From assembly GCA_903889795.1 (NCBI GenBank), contig CAISYW010000067.1, forward strand, positions 1-16,866: a stretch of DNA of 16,866 nt, written 5' to 3'. Position numbers and translations under genes: made by a program. Each line of letters opens with the position of its first letter. The stretch's first letter is position 1. Source of the stretch: an uncultured Chlamydiae bacterium. Its GTDB lineage: Bacteria > Chlamydiota > Chlamydiia > Chlamydiales > SM23-39. Of the stretch, positions 6,260 through 13,017 are shown one piece after another. The notes under the pieces were generated by a model. That model saw nothing but the letters and a program-made list of their open reading frames with translations, was not told the DNA's origin and did no database searches.

Positions 6260-7172
6260 GACTGTCAGGAGGTTGTTTTTTCCGAATCGTCTTGATTGGC
6301 TTTGCAGGGGGGCCAAGCGCCGCCGATCAACGCGCATTCTACTCGCGTGGAATCGCGGCCTTGGCGATATCGCCTTAGGTTTGTACGCGATTGTACATCG
6401 CATTCGTTACTGGATTCCCGATGCCGAGATCACTTTTTTAATTCGAGACAATCTTCGAGAGGGGTTTTCTCTTTTGGATGGGGTGCAAACGATTTTGGCT
6501 CCATTATGGGTGCGCGGAGAGCCTTATGATGTCAATCAAACGCTCATTAGCTTGGGCCGCAGCCCCAAAGAATTTGATTTGATCATTCCTTGGCCGAGTC
6601 CGACTGAATGGGTTAACTGGCAATATGGCCAACTCGTGCCGCGGCTTAAATGGAACCCATCCCATGACGAGCTCTATAAAAAATTTGATCTGCCATCGCA
6701 TTTTACCTATATCGGCGTGCAGGCAGTGGCTGAAACTCATTACGGATTATGGCGCAACTGGCCGCAAAATCGTTGGATTGAATTATTCGAAAAGCTTTAT
6801 CCATATGATTCAGTGCGCGTTATTTTGTTTGGGTTGGGATCGGAGCCAACATTTTCGAGCGATCGAATCATCGATCTAAGGGGAAAAACCTCTTTGTTTA
6901 ATTTGCTTTCCATTATTAAAAACCGCTGCCGCTATTTAATTGCGCCCGACTCGGGAATTTTATCGATGGTTTATTATCTGGATGCCGCGTTTCCGCTGCA
7001 GATTGTTTCGCTTTGGGCCGATCCGAAGCATGGCATTTTGAAGCAAAATGTCGCATCGCCCAATCCGCTCCTTGTTCATCGGCCTCTTATCGGCGCCCAT
7101 CGCGATCTTTCCACCGTATCGGCGGATCATGTGCTCAATTCTCTTTTTTTAGGTTCCGCGCATGCGAAATAA
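6252..7172 (+). CDS. GT9-family glycosyltransferase (heptosyltransferase-like)
   Basis: This is a second, divergent ADP-heptose:LPS heptosyltransferase-like protein. The family fold shows in ILLAWNRGLGDIALGLYA (NRGLGD at 34-39) and in APDSGILSMVYYL (231-243), which replaces the usual DSGxxH motif; the usual His is not where it would be expected. The frame is open from a TTG at 6210. I prefer GTG 6252, which has AGGA about 6 bases upstream and overlaps the upstream stop by 8 bases; the TTG has its GAGG immediately adjacent. A strong AGGAGG at 6267-6272 has no start codon at good spacing. The length is then 306 residues. Residues 1-28 are very basic, suitable for membrane-surface contact. The 3' end overlaps the next gene by 11 bases. 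It probably adds a sugar to the same LPS core or a related glycan. Confidence 0.75.
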   Translation: MFRTVRRLFFPNRLDWLCRGAKRRRSTRILLAWNRGLGDIALGLYAIVHRIRYWIPDAEITFLIRDNLREGFSLLDGVQTILAPLWVRGEPYDVNQTLISLGRSPKEFDLIIPWPSPTEWVNWQYGQLVPRLKWNPSHDELYKKFDLPSHFTYIGVQAVAETHYGLWRNWPQNRWIELFEKLYPYDSVRVILFGLGSEPTFSSDRIIDLRGKTSLFNLLSIIKNRCRYLIAPDSGILSMVYYLDAAFPLQIVSLWADPKHGILKQNVASPNPLLVHRPLIGAHRDLSTVSADHVLNSLFLGSAHAK

Positions 7173-8286
7173 GTTAAAAAAACTCTTTTTGTCTCTGGGA
7201 CAGGAACACCTTGTTCCGGATATCGATTCAATGAGTGAATCGGATATCGAGCGATGTCTTGAGCAGATCTCTCAATGGAGCGATGAGCTTGTTTCAGAGC
7301 AGAGACGATCCTGGCAGACGCGCCAGTCGCCGATCTGTTTTGAGTCTTTTACGGACTGTTCCCAATCGCAAGATCAACCGGTGGGGCTTCAGCCCCAAAT
7401 CGGCGTTCTTATTTTGGCGGGTGGACAGGGGAGCCGATTGGGATTCAAAGGGCCGAAAGGCTGTTTTCCTCTGCTTGGCAAAAGCCTCTTTGAGCGCCAC
7501 TCAGAAAAACTCCGAATAAATCAAACGCCTCTTGCGATTCTTACATCCTCTTTGAATCATCATGAAACGGAAGCGTTCTTTGAAAACAACCATTCTTTCG
7601 GATTGCAGGATGTGACATTTTTTTCTCAAAAGACAATGCCGCTGCTTGATGAATCCGGTCGTTGGTTTTGGGAGACGAGCGGGCGAATTGCAGAAGGCGC
7701 TGATGGCAATGGCAGCGTTTTCGAGGCATTTGAACGATCTGGAGGGCTGAAGCATTTTGTAGACCGTGGCGTCGAAGTGGTTCACATTATTCCGGTGGAC
7801 AATCCTCTGGCGGATCCCTGTGATTCCGCTTACTTTTCATTTCATGTTTCCAGACAGGCTGATTTAACGGTGAAATGCATCCGCTTGGACGATCCTCAGG
7901 AGCCGACCGGCCGCCTTGTTCGTGGTGGGGATAAATTGACTATTGCCGAGTTTGCCGAACTGACAAATGAGCAGCGCAATTGCAACCTTTTTGCCAATAC
8001 GGGACTTTTGGCGATCGATATTCATTTGATGCGATCGTTGGCGAATCAAACGTTTCCTTTACACTGGGCCTGGCGCACTGCCATGCATTGGGAAAATGGC
8101 AAAAGCTGTCAAAAGTATTCTTGGAAAGCGGAGCGTTTTATCGTCGACGCGCTTTTTTATGCTAAAAATGGCCAGGCAATCTGCTATCCCCGAGAGGAGT
8201 GCTACGCTGCATTAAAAGAAAAAAATTTAATACCACAAATTGAGCAGATCTTAATTAAAAGAGAAAGGGCCAATCGTATATACTAG
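7162..8286 (+). CDS. UDP-sugar pyrophosphorylase (UDPGP / AgX-1 type)
   Basis: The enzyme condenses UTP with a sugar 1-phosphate to give a UDP-sugar plus pyrophosphate in the cytoplasm. The family's uridine-binding loop is clear at residues 85-100 (LAGGQGSRLGFKGPKG). ADGNGSVFEAF (about 179-189), IPVDNPLADP and FANTGLLAI follow in the expected order. This type is eukaryote-like (UAP1/AgX-1) and is the form kept by chlamydiae next to gpsA. Substrate (GlcNAc-1-P or Glc-1-P) cannot be told apart by eye. At 374 residues it is shorter than typical members (about 450-500); the missing part is at the C-terminus. The ATG at 7162 lies inside the upstream gene's last codons (11-base overlap). The stop overlaps a GTG preceding gpsA. 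Confidence 0.85.
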   Translation: MRNKLKKLFLSLGQEHLVPDIDSMSESDIERCLEQISQWSDELVSEQRRSWQTRQSPICFESFTDCSQSQDQPVGLQPQIGVLILAGGQGSRLGFKGPKGCFPLLGKSLFERHSEKLRINQTPLAILTSSLNHHETEAFFENNHSFGLQDVTFFSQKTMPLLDESGRWFWETSGRIAEGADGNGSVFEAFERSGGLKHFVDRGVEVVHIIPVDNPLADPCDSAYFSFHVSRQADLTVKCIRLDDPQEPTGRLVRGGDKLTIAEFAELTNEQRNCNLFANTGLLAIDIHLMRSLANQTFPLHWAWRTAMHWENGKSCQKYSWKAERFIVDALFYAKNGQAICYPREECYAALKEKNLIPQIEQILIKRERANRIY

Positions 8287-8291
8287 TGCCC

Positions 8292-9293
8292 ATGAAAAAG
8301 ATTGCTTATCTCGGAGCCGGAACTTGGGGTTTTAGTCTTTCGTCGGTGCTCGGTCGAAACGGTCATCGTGTGGTCGTCTGGACGCGCGATCCTGCAACGG
8401 CCGCTGCATTGCAAGCAACGCGAGTTCATCCGAAACTTCCTGATTCGAAAGCTCCTGACAACGTCACTTTTACAAGCTCTCTCGATGAGGCGCTCAATGG
8501 AGCGGATCTCATTGTCGAGAGCGTGACCACGTCGGGAATCCGGCCTGTATTTCAGCAGGTATTGCAGCGCGGTGAAATTCGCATTCCCGTTATTTTAACA
8601 TCGAAGGGAATCGAACAGGGAACCGGAAAATTGCTTCCCGAGCTCATCGCCGAGCTGATTGGCGTGGAAGAAAGTCCGTTGTTGGGTTGTCTGAGCGGTC
8701 CGAGTCTTGCCGATGAAGTGATCCTCAATATGCCGACATCGATCGTCTGTACGGCTTATGAGCCGAGCATCATGAAGCTGATTCACAAGCTGTTTTCCAC
8801 TCCGACATTTCGCATCTATCCCAACGCCGACTTACAAGGCGTCTGTTTTGGCGGAGCGATGAAAAATATTATTGCGATCGCCTGCGGGATTGCAGATGGC
8901 CTTGGTTGCGGCGATAATGCAAAAGCAGCGCTCATGACACGTGGTTTGCATGAAATGCGCAAGCTTTGCCTGGTCAAACAATGTAAGCCCGAGACGCTTA
9001 ACGGTCTATCCGGCATGGGTGATTTATGTGTGACCTGTCTTTCGACGCATAGCCGTAATTATCGTTACGGCCGGCTGATTGCCGAGGGATTTTCTCCCGA
9101 GGGTGCTCGCCAGAAAATTGGCATGGCGATCGAGGGAGTCTATTCCTGCGTATCGGCGCGGCAGCTCGGCCGCAAGTTCAATGTGCCCGTTCCCATCACG
9201 GATGCGACATTCTCGATTATCTATGAAGGCTTGCATCCAAAAGAGGCTGTCCAAGCTCTTCTGCAGCGCTCGATCAAGGAAGAGCATCTCTGA
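8292..9293 (+). CDS. gpsA: NAD(P)H-dependent glycerol-3-phosphate dehydrogenase
   Basis: GpsA reduces dihydroxyacetone phosphate to sn-glycerol-3-phosphate, the entry point to phospholipid synthesis. The dinucleotide-binding GAGTWG is at residues 8-13. The catalytic lysine is in GGAMKNIIAIACG (K191), the same place as in the E. coli enzyme. LSGMGDLCVTCLSTHSRNYR is the family's C-domain signature. The length of 333 residues is normal. I start at ATG 8292; a GTG at 8286 overlaps the upstream stop (TAGTG) and would add two residues, so re-initiation there is also possible. It is last in the 5234-9293 cluster and convergent with the small gene at 9332. No clear intrinsic terminator follows within the 38-base gap. 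Confidence 0.95.
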   Translation: MKKIAYLGAGTWGFSLSSVLGRNGHRVVVWTRDPATAAALQATRVHPKLPDSKAPDNVTFTSSLDEALNGADLIVESVTTSGIRPVFQQVLQRGEIRIPVILTSKGIEQGTGKLLPELIAELIGVEESPLLGCLSGPSLADEVILNMPTSIVCTAYEPSIMKLIHKLFSTPTFRIYPNADLQGVCFGGAMKNIIAIACGIADGLGCGDNAKAALMTRGLHEMRKLCLVKQCKPETLNGLSGMGDLCVTCLSTHSRNYRYGRLIAEGFSPEGARQKIGMAIEGVYSCVSARQLGRKFNVPVPITDATFSIIYEGLHPKEAVQALLQRSIKEEHL

Positions 9294-9331
9294 GAGATTC
9301 TTCAATCCGAATGGAGTTTTGCAACATCCTC

Positions 9332-9691
9332 TTATAAAATTTGGCAAAAAGATTCCGGGGCATCAACAGGTGATGCATGTTGATTGATATTAATGCTAAA
9401 GCCATGCTGATTCCATCGTTTCAAGAGGCAAGTTTCCTGAGAGAGGGTGATGGTCCAGGCATTCGGGCCTGTGTACTCAACGGCCGAATCTTTTTTAATA
9501 ATTTCAAATTTCTTTGCTGCAATAATTTTGAAAACCGGATTGTCTAAAAACGGATTGTTTACAGATCTTTTTATTGCAATAATTGCCTCCGAGATTGGAG
9601 AATTTTGGGGAACAAAGATCGTGTCGTGAATTGCAAGATCTTCGGCTTTAAAAACATTGTTTTTTATAGTAAACGTTTCTGGAATTGCCAC
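9332..9691 (-). CDS. Small hypothetical protein, 119 residues
   Basis: I do not recognise this protein. It has no hydrophobic segment or signal. Its sequence reads as a compact beta-rich domain (PETFTIKNNVFKAEDLAI, then IFVPQNSPISEAIIAI, then FKIIAAKKFEIIKK), so it looks like real coding sequence. The start is a GTG at 9691. GGAGG lies upstream, but 14 bases away, which is longer than ideal, so the start is uncertain. It is convergent with gpsA and has repeat family 1 copy C about 50 bases upstream of its start. No neighbour gives a functional hint. Confidence 0.5.
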   Translation of the reverse strand: MAIPETFTIKNNVFKAEDLAIHDTIFVPQNSPISEAIIAIKRSVNNPFLDNPVFKIIAAKKFEIIKKDSAVEYTGPNAWTITLSQETCLLKRWNQHGFSININQHASPVDAPESFCQIL

Positions 9692-9738
9692 GATTGTTTT
9701 CTTTGCCTCCGTATTGATTAATATTTAATCTAATTATA

Positions 9739-9879
9739 TTGATTTTTCATCGACATCTTTTGCGCTTCAATGCTTCTCGATCTCGCTAACTTGCTGCAAG
9801 TTGGCTTCGATCTCCGCAATTCATTGGAACACAAAATTTCGTCCTCAAAAATCAAAGCTTTAGGCCGATAGCAGTATAC
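9739..9879 (+). repeat. MITE-like palindromic repeat family 1, copy C (left end missing)
   Basis: This copy matches 1090-1232 base for base over long stretches, for example TTGATTTTTCATCGACATCT, the core CTAACTTGCTGCAAGTTGGC, and the right end ATAGCAGTATAC. The outer ~23 bases of the left inverted repeat are absent and replaced by AT-rich sequence, so it is a truncated copy. It sits between two divergent genes (9332-9691 minus and 9955-10092 plus), so both promoters lie close to or within it. Its central palindrome is intact, unlike that of copy B. Confidence 0.75.
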
Positions 9880-9954
9880 AAATCTTGTTAAATCCTATAA
9901 AACCCTATTTTAGGTATAAAATTTGTTATGACCACGATTAAATGGAGAATCATT

Positions 9955-10092
9955 ATGAACAAAAAAATCGAAAATGAATGTTGTTCAGCGACCATGAAAT
10001 GGTATGGATGGGGTTCTCCCGTTGGCTTGACGATTTTTTTCATCGGACTTGCCATTTGCGCGTTTCTTGTTCGCTTGGCATTTGAATTCTGA
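9955..10092 (+). CDS. 45-residue single-span membrane protein
   Basis: This short gene encodes MNKKIENECCSATMKWYG-type N-terminal residues and then one hydrophobic segment (about residues 23-43, with LTIFFIGLAICAFLV). A GGAG at 9944-9947 lies 7 bases before the ATG, which is good support for translation. The stop is a TGA at 10090-10092. The Trp/Gly/Pro patch just before the membrane segment (KWYGWGSPVG) looks like a conserved functional element of a small-protein family; I cannot name it. It is in the same direction as, and about 40 bases before, the NnrE-NnrD gene, so the two may share a transcript. Two cysteines (9-10) face the N-terminal side. Confidence 0.6.
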   Translation: MNKKIENECCSATMKWYGWGSPVGLTIFFIGLAICAFLVRLAFEF

Positions 10093-10135
10093 GAAAAGAA
10101 TGCCCGGATAACGCGCCTTCAAGGAGATGAATACA

Positions 10136-11653
10136 TTGAAGATTGTCACAGCAAAAGAGATGGCGCGGATAGAAGATCTGGCTATCCAAAAGGGCTGCAA
10201 TGAAGAAGAGTTCGTCTTGCGGGCCGGTCATTGTGTTGCCAATGCAGTGGAAGAATATATTCAACAGCATCATCGAGCGAAGGATGTCGTTATTCTTGCC
10301 GGAAAAGGCAATAAAGGGGCTGATGCATTTGCTGCAGGGCTTGAGCTTTTATCTAAAGGGTTTCTGGTGCGGGCCTATCATTTAGCTTCGCTGGATGAAT
10401 GTCGGCCGTTTTGTAAGAAATTCGCTGAGTTCTTTCAAAAGAGGGGCGGCGAATACATAGAAATTCGCAATCAGACAGATTTGATCTTTGGTGTAGATCA
10501 ATTGATCATTGATGGCCTGCTCGGAACGGGGTGTGCGGGTCCTGTAACGGGTCTTTATCGAACGGTTATCGAGCGGGCCAATGAATCGGGCTTGCCGATT
10601 CTGGCTGTTGATATTCCATCGGGATTAAATGGCTCGACAGGTGTCGTCGAGGGCGCAGCTATTCAGGCTCGGATGACGATAGCGATGGGACTTCCGAAAA
10701 TTGGATTTTTTTTGCGCGACGGTTGGAATTACGTAGGCGCGCTGCGTATTGGCGATTTTGGACTTCCTCCGGAATATGTCGGGAGCGCAAGAGAAGCCGC
10801 AACGTTGCCGTGGTGGCGCGAAATGTTTCCATTATTGCCCAAACTCAAGCGCAACAGGCATAAATATCAAGCCGGCTGTGTTGTAGGTTTTGCCGGTTCG
10901 GCCTCATTTTCCGGTGCTGCAAAGCTCGCCTCTCTTGCCGCTTTGCGAGGCGGCGCAGGAATTGTCAAACTGTTTTTTCCGCCGGAGGCTGAGGGGCACA
11001 TGATGGATGCTCCTTATGAAGTCATCTGCATGCCATGGACGGAAAGCTCGTGGAATGATGCGCTGCTCAAAGCAAATTCGGTTTTTATTGGCCCTGGAAT
11101 TGGCCGCAGCGAAGAGATGAAACGATGGCTTGAAAAAAATGTTTCTAAGTTGAATTTGCCGGCTGTCCTTGACGCCGATGCGCTCTTCAGCGGATTGCCG
11201 TTTCCTTCGTCATCGATTTGTACGCCGCATCGAGGAGAAATGATCCGTCTGCTCGGCAAAGAGACAATGGATGAGGCAGCATTGCTGGAAGAATGCCAGC
11301 GCTTTAGCGATGAGAAAAAGACGGTTCTTGTATTAAAAGGGGCGCCGACGTGGATATTTTCTCCTCAAAGCAAACCATCGATTATCTCTCGCGGCGATCC
11401 CGGTATGGCCACAGCCGGCAGCGGCGATGTTCTCACGGGGTTATTGGCTTCTCTTTTGGCCCAAGGCTGCGAGCCGCTCCACGCAGCGATTGTCGGTGTA
11501 ACGATTCATGCATTATCCGGTGAAATGGCGGCTCAAGAAAAAACGTCCTATTGCATGATTGCGGGTGATTTAATTGCGCATTTTCCGGATGCCTATAAAA
11601 AAATAATGGTTCATCCGACAAATGCATATCTGTCCATGAAGTGCGTGGATTGA
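10136..11653 (+). CDS. nnrED: Bifunctional NAD(P)HX epimerase / ADP- or ATP-dependent NAD(P)HX dehydratase
   Basis: This repair enzyme restores damaged, hydrated NAD(P)H. The N-terminal domain (about 1-215) is the NnrE/YjeF_N epimerase; the C-terminal domain (about 225-505) is the ribokinase-like NnrD dehydratase. In NnrD, GPGIGRSEE, VLDADAL, TPHRGEM, LVLKGAPTW and GDPGMATAGSGD (420-431) are all present, so this domain looks intact. In NnrE the usual GNNGGDG nucleotide loop reads GNKGADA (58-64), but DIPSGLNGSTG is normal. I choose the TTG at 10136 as start because AAGGAG (10121-10126) is 9 bases before it. The in-frame ATG at 10127 abuts the AAGGAG with no spacer and would add three residues. 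The TTG start also gives the usual family opening (MKIVTAKEM). Length is 505 residues. Confidence 0.9.
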   Translation: MKIVTAKEMARIEDLAIQKGCNEEEFVLRAGHCVANAVEEYIQQHHRAKDVVILAGKGNKGADAFAAGLELLSKGFLVRAYHLASLDECRPFCKKFAEFFQKRGGEYIEIRNQTDLIFGVDQLIIDGLLGTGCAGPVTGLYRTVIERANESGLPILAVDIPSGLNGSTGVVEGAAIQARMTIAMGLPKIGFFLRDGWNYVGALRIGDFGLPPEYVGSAREAATLPWWREMFPLLPKLKRNRHKYQAGCVVGFAGSASFSGAAKLASLAALRGGAGIVKLFFPPEAEGHMMDAPYEVICMPWTESSWNDALLKANSVFIGPGIGRSEEMKRWLEKNVSKLNLPAVLDADALFSGLPFPSSSICTPHRGEMIRLLGKETMDEAALLEECQRFSDEKKTVLVLKGAPTWIFSPQSKPSIISRGDPGMATAGSGDVLTGLLASLLAQGCEPLHAAIVGVTIHALSGEMAAQEKTSYCMIAGDLIAHFPDAYKKIMVHPTNAYLSMKCVD

Positions 11654-11933
11654 ACCTTAAGAAAATTGAAGAACTCCTCTTTGAAAGGAGGAGATTCTTC
11701 CGCCGCTTACCGCGTTATCATATAGCTTGCCTTGACCCACTCCCTGAAGGGATGGGACTCAAGGCAAGCGATGCGTTCAAAAGTTGGTCACAAACGCTAA
11801 AAAACATGATTTGAGGGATATGCATGATGTACATGATAAAAAAATCGGCGTCTCAAAACGGAATTGGCTCCTCAGCGCTCTTTTCCTTCCGCTATGGGTA
11901 CGCATTTGTTGGATGAACCAAAATATTGAGTAG
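11654..11933. other. Gene-poor convergent gap with two strong hairpins
   Basis: The gap separates the convergent nnrED and UDP-glucuronate epimerase genes. Hairpin 1 (11668-11700) is a stem of at least 12 bp with one bulge, around CTCCTC/GAGGAG. Hairpin 2 (11725-11769) has a perfect 11-bp outer stem (GCTTGCCTTGA/TCAAGGCAAGC) and an inner stem of CCC-A-CTCCC with GGGATGGG around TGAA. Neither is followed by a T tract, so ordinary intrinsic termination is doubtful. The inner part of hairpin 2 resembles the right-end hairpins of IS200/IS605-type elements, but no transposase or TnpB frame is present. A 37-codon frame at 11820-11933 (ATG with GAGGGA almost touching it, one hydrophobic stretch) is too weak to call a gene. 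Confidence 0.5.
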
Positions 11934-12944
11934 CTATTTGTTGTGAGCGGGGGCGAGTTGGTTGAATGGCGTTTTGATGGAGTAATATTCTCGATACCAT
12001 GCGATAAATTTGATAATCCCTTCTTCCAGCGACACCTTTGGCTGGAAATCGAGCATTTTTCGGCTTTTCTCAATGTCTGCATAGGTTTCCAATACTTCGC
12101 CGAGCTGCATAGGAAGCATCTCTTTGATGGCGCGTATCCCTAATGCGTCTTCTAATAATTGAATGAGGTAAAGCAAATCGATCGGACGGTTGTCGCCTAA
12201 ATTAAAGATTTCACATTCAGCGCCAAGATCGATCGCCGCGATCGTGCCGCTGATGATATCGTCGATATAGGTAAAATCGCGGCGCATCAAGCCGCGGTTG
12301 AAGACCTGGATCGGTTGGCCTTCGCAAATATGACGGGTAAATCGGTAATAGGCCATGTCAGGACGCCCCCAAGGTCCGTAGGCGGTGAAGTAGCGCAGCG
12401 CCGTCACGGAAAGCCCATAGAGATGGTGGTAGGCATGCGCCATGACTTCGTTCGCCTTTTTCGTCGCGCCATAGAGATTCGCCGGCTGATCGGTTTTGTC
12501 ATCTACGCTAAAAGGGGTCTTTTTGTTGAGGCCGTAAACGGAAGAAGAGGAAGCGTAGATTAATTTGAGACTGGGAAATGTCCGGCACGCTTCAAGAATC
12601 GAGAGAAATCCCTGCAGGTTAGATGCAACATAATCATCGGGTTCATAGAGAGAATGGCGGACGCCCGCTTGAGCCGCGAGATGAACGACGTGTGTGATTT
12701 CATTGCGCATCAGAACCAGGCGAATAAAGTCGCGATCCCGAATGTCGGCGGTTAGAATTTCGATGCCGGCTTTGGCGAGCCGATCGCGTCGATCGCGCTT
12801 CAATTGGGGATCGTAATAGGCATTAAAATTGTCAATGCCGACGACGAGATCCCCGCGTTTTTTGAGAGCAAGAGCCAAATGGTAGCCGATGAAGCCGGCT
12901 GCGCCTGTGATTAAAATTCTCTTTGCACTCTTTGCTTTTTGCAT
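11934..12944 (-). CDS. UDP-glucuronate 4-epimerase
   Basis: The enzyme interconverts UDP-glucuronate and UDP-galacturonate, a precursor for acidic surface polysaccharides. It is a 336-residue extended short-chain dehydrogenase. The NAD-binding GAAGFIG is at 14-20. The catalytic triad is SSS (133-135) with YGATK (Y158, K162). Family-specific blocks DNFNAYYDPQLKR, HLAAQAGVRHS, YFTAYGPWGRPDMA and RRDFTYIDDI point to the glucuronate, not the glucose, epimerase. No membrane segment is seen. TAAGGCAAA before the ATG at 12944 gives a weak ribosome site. It is divergent from the Wza-like gene, 73 bases away, and so is probably part of the same polysaccharide locus. No UDP-glucose dehydrogenase to make UDP-glucuronate is in the window. 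Confidence 0.92.
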   Translation of the reverse strand: MQKAKSAKRILITGAAGFIGYHLALALKKRGDLVVGIDNFNAYYDPQLKRDRRDRLAKAGIEILTADIRDRDFIRLVLMRNEITHVVHLAAQAGVRHSLYEPDDYVASNLQGFLSILEACRTFPSLKLIYASSSSVYGLNKKTPFSVDDKTDQPANLYGATKKANEVMAHAYHHLYGLSVTALRYFTAYGPWGRPDMAYYRFTRHICEGQPIQVFNRGLMRRDFTYIDDIISGTIAAIDLGAECEIFNLGDNRPIDLLYLIQLLEDALGIRAIKEMLPMQLGEVLETYADIEKSRKMLDFQPKVSLEEGIIKFIAWYREYYSIKTPFNQLAPAHNK

Positions 12945-12945
12945 T

Positions 12946-12972
12946 TTGCCTTAAAAAAACATTTGCTATACA
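12946..12972 (+). promoter_or_regulatory. Possible promoter of the Wza/Wzc-like operon
   Basis: TATACA (12967-12972) is preceded by TGC, an extended -10 element. The best -35, TTGCCT (12946-12951), is at a short spacing of 15. It lies about 46 bases upstream of the ATG at 13018 and just upstream of the epimerase start, so the two divergent units may share this region. Assigned by consensus only. Confidence 0.35.
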
Positions 12973-13017
12973 AGAATAGGTTTCAAATCATCTTAAAAGA
13001 GAGCTTTGCTTATTTGC

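Noticed and set aside
5797..6403. Long minus-strand frames (127 and 182 codons) opposite the heptosyltransferase
   Set aside because: Antisense shadows of a clearly recognisable GT9 gene.
7162..8286. Truncation (pseudogene) of the UDP-sugar pyrophosphorylase because it is shorter than usual
   Set aside because: All core motifs are present, the frame is intact and its end is tightly coupled to gpsA; a shorter C-terminus is more likely than decay.
11820..11933. 37-codon frame with one hydrophobic stretch (WLLSALFLPLWVRICWM)
   Set aside because: The GAGGGA lies only one base from the ATG and there is no other support; could be chance. Worth a conservation check only.
11777..12082. 101-codon minus-strand frame
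   Set aside because: Overlaps the C-terminal coding part of the UDP-glucuronate epimerase in another frame and runs into the hairpin gap; not credible.
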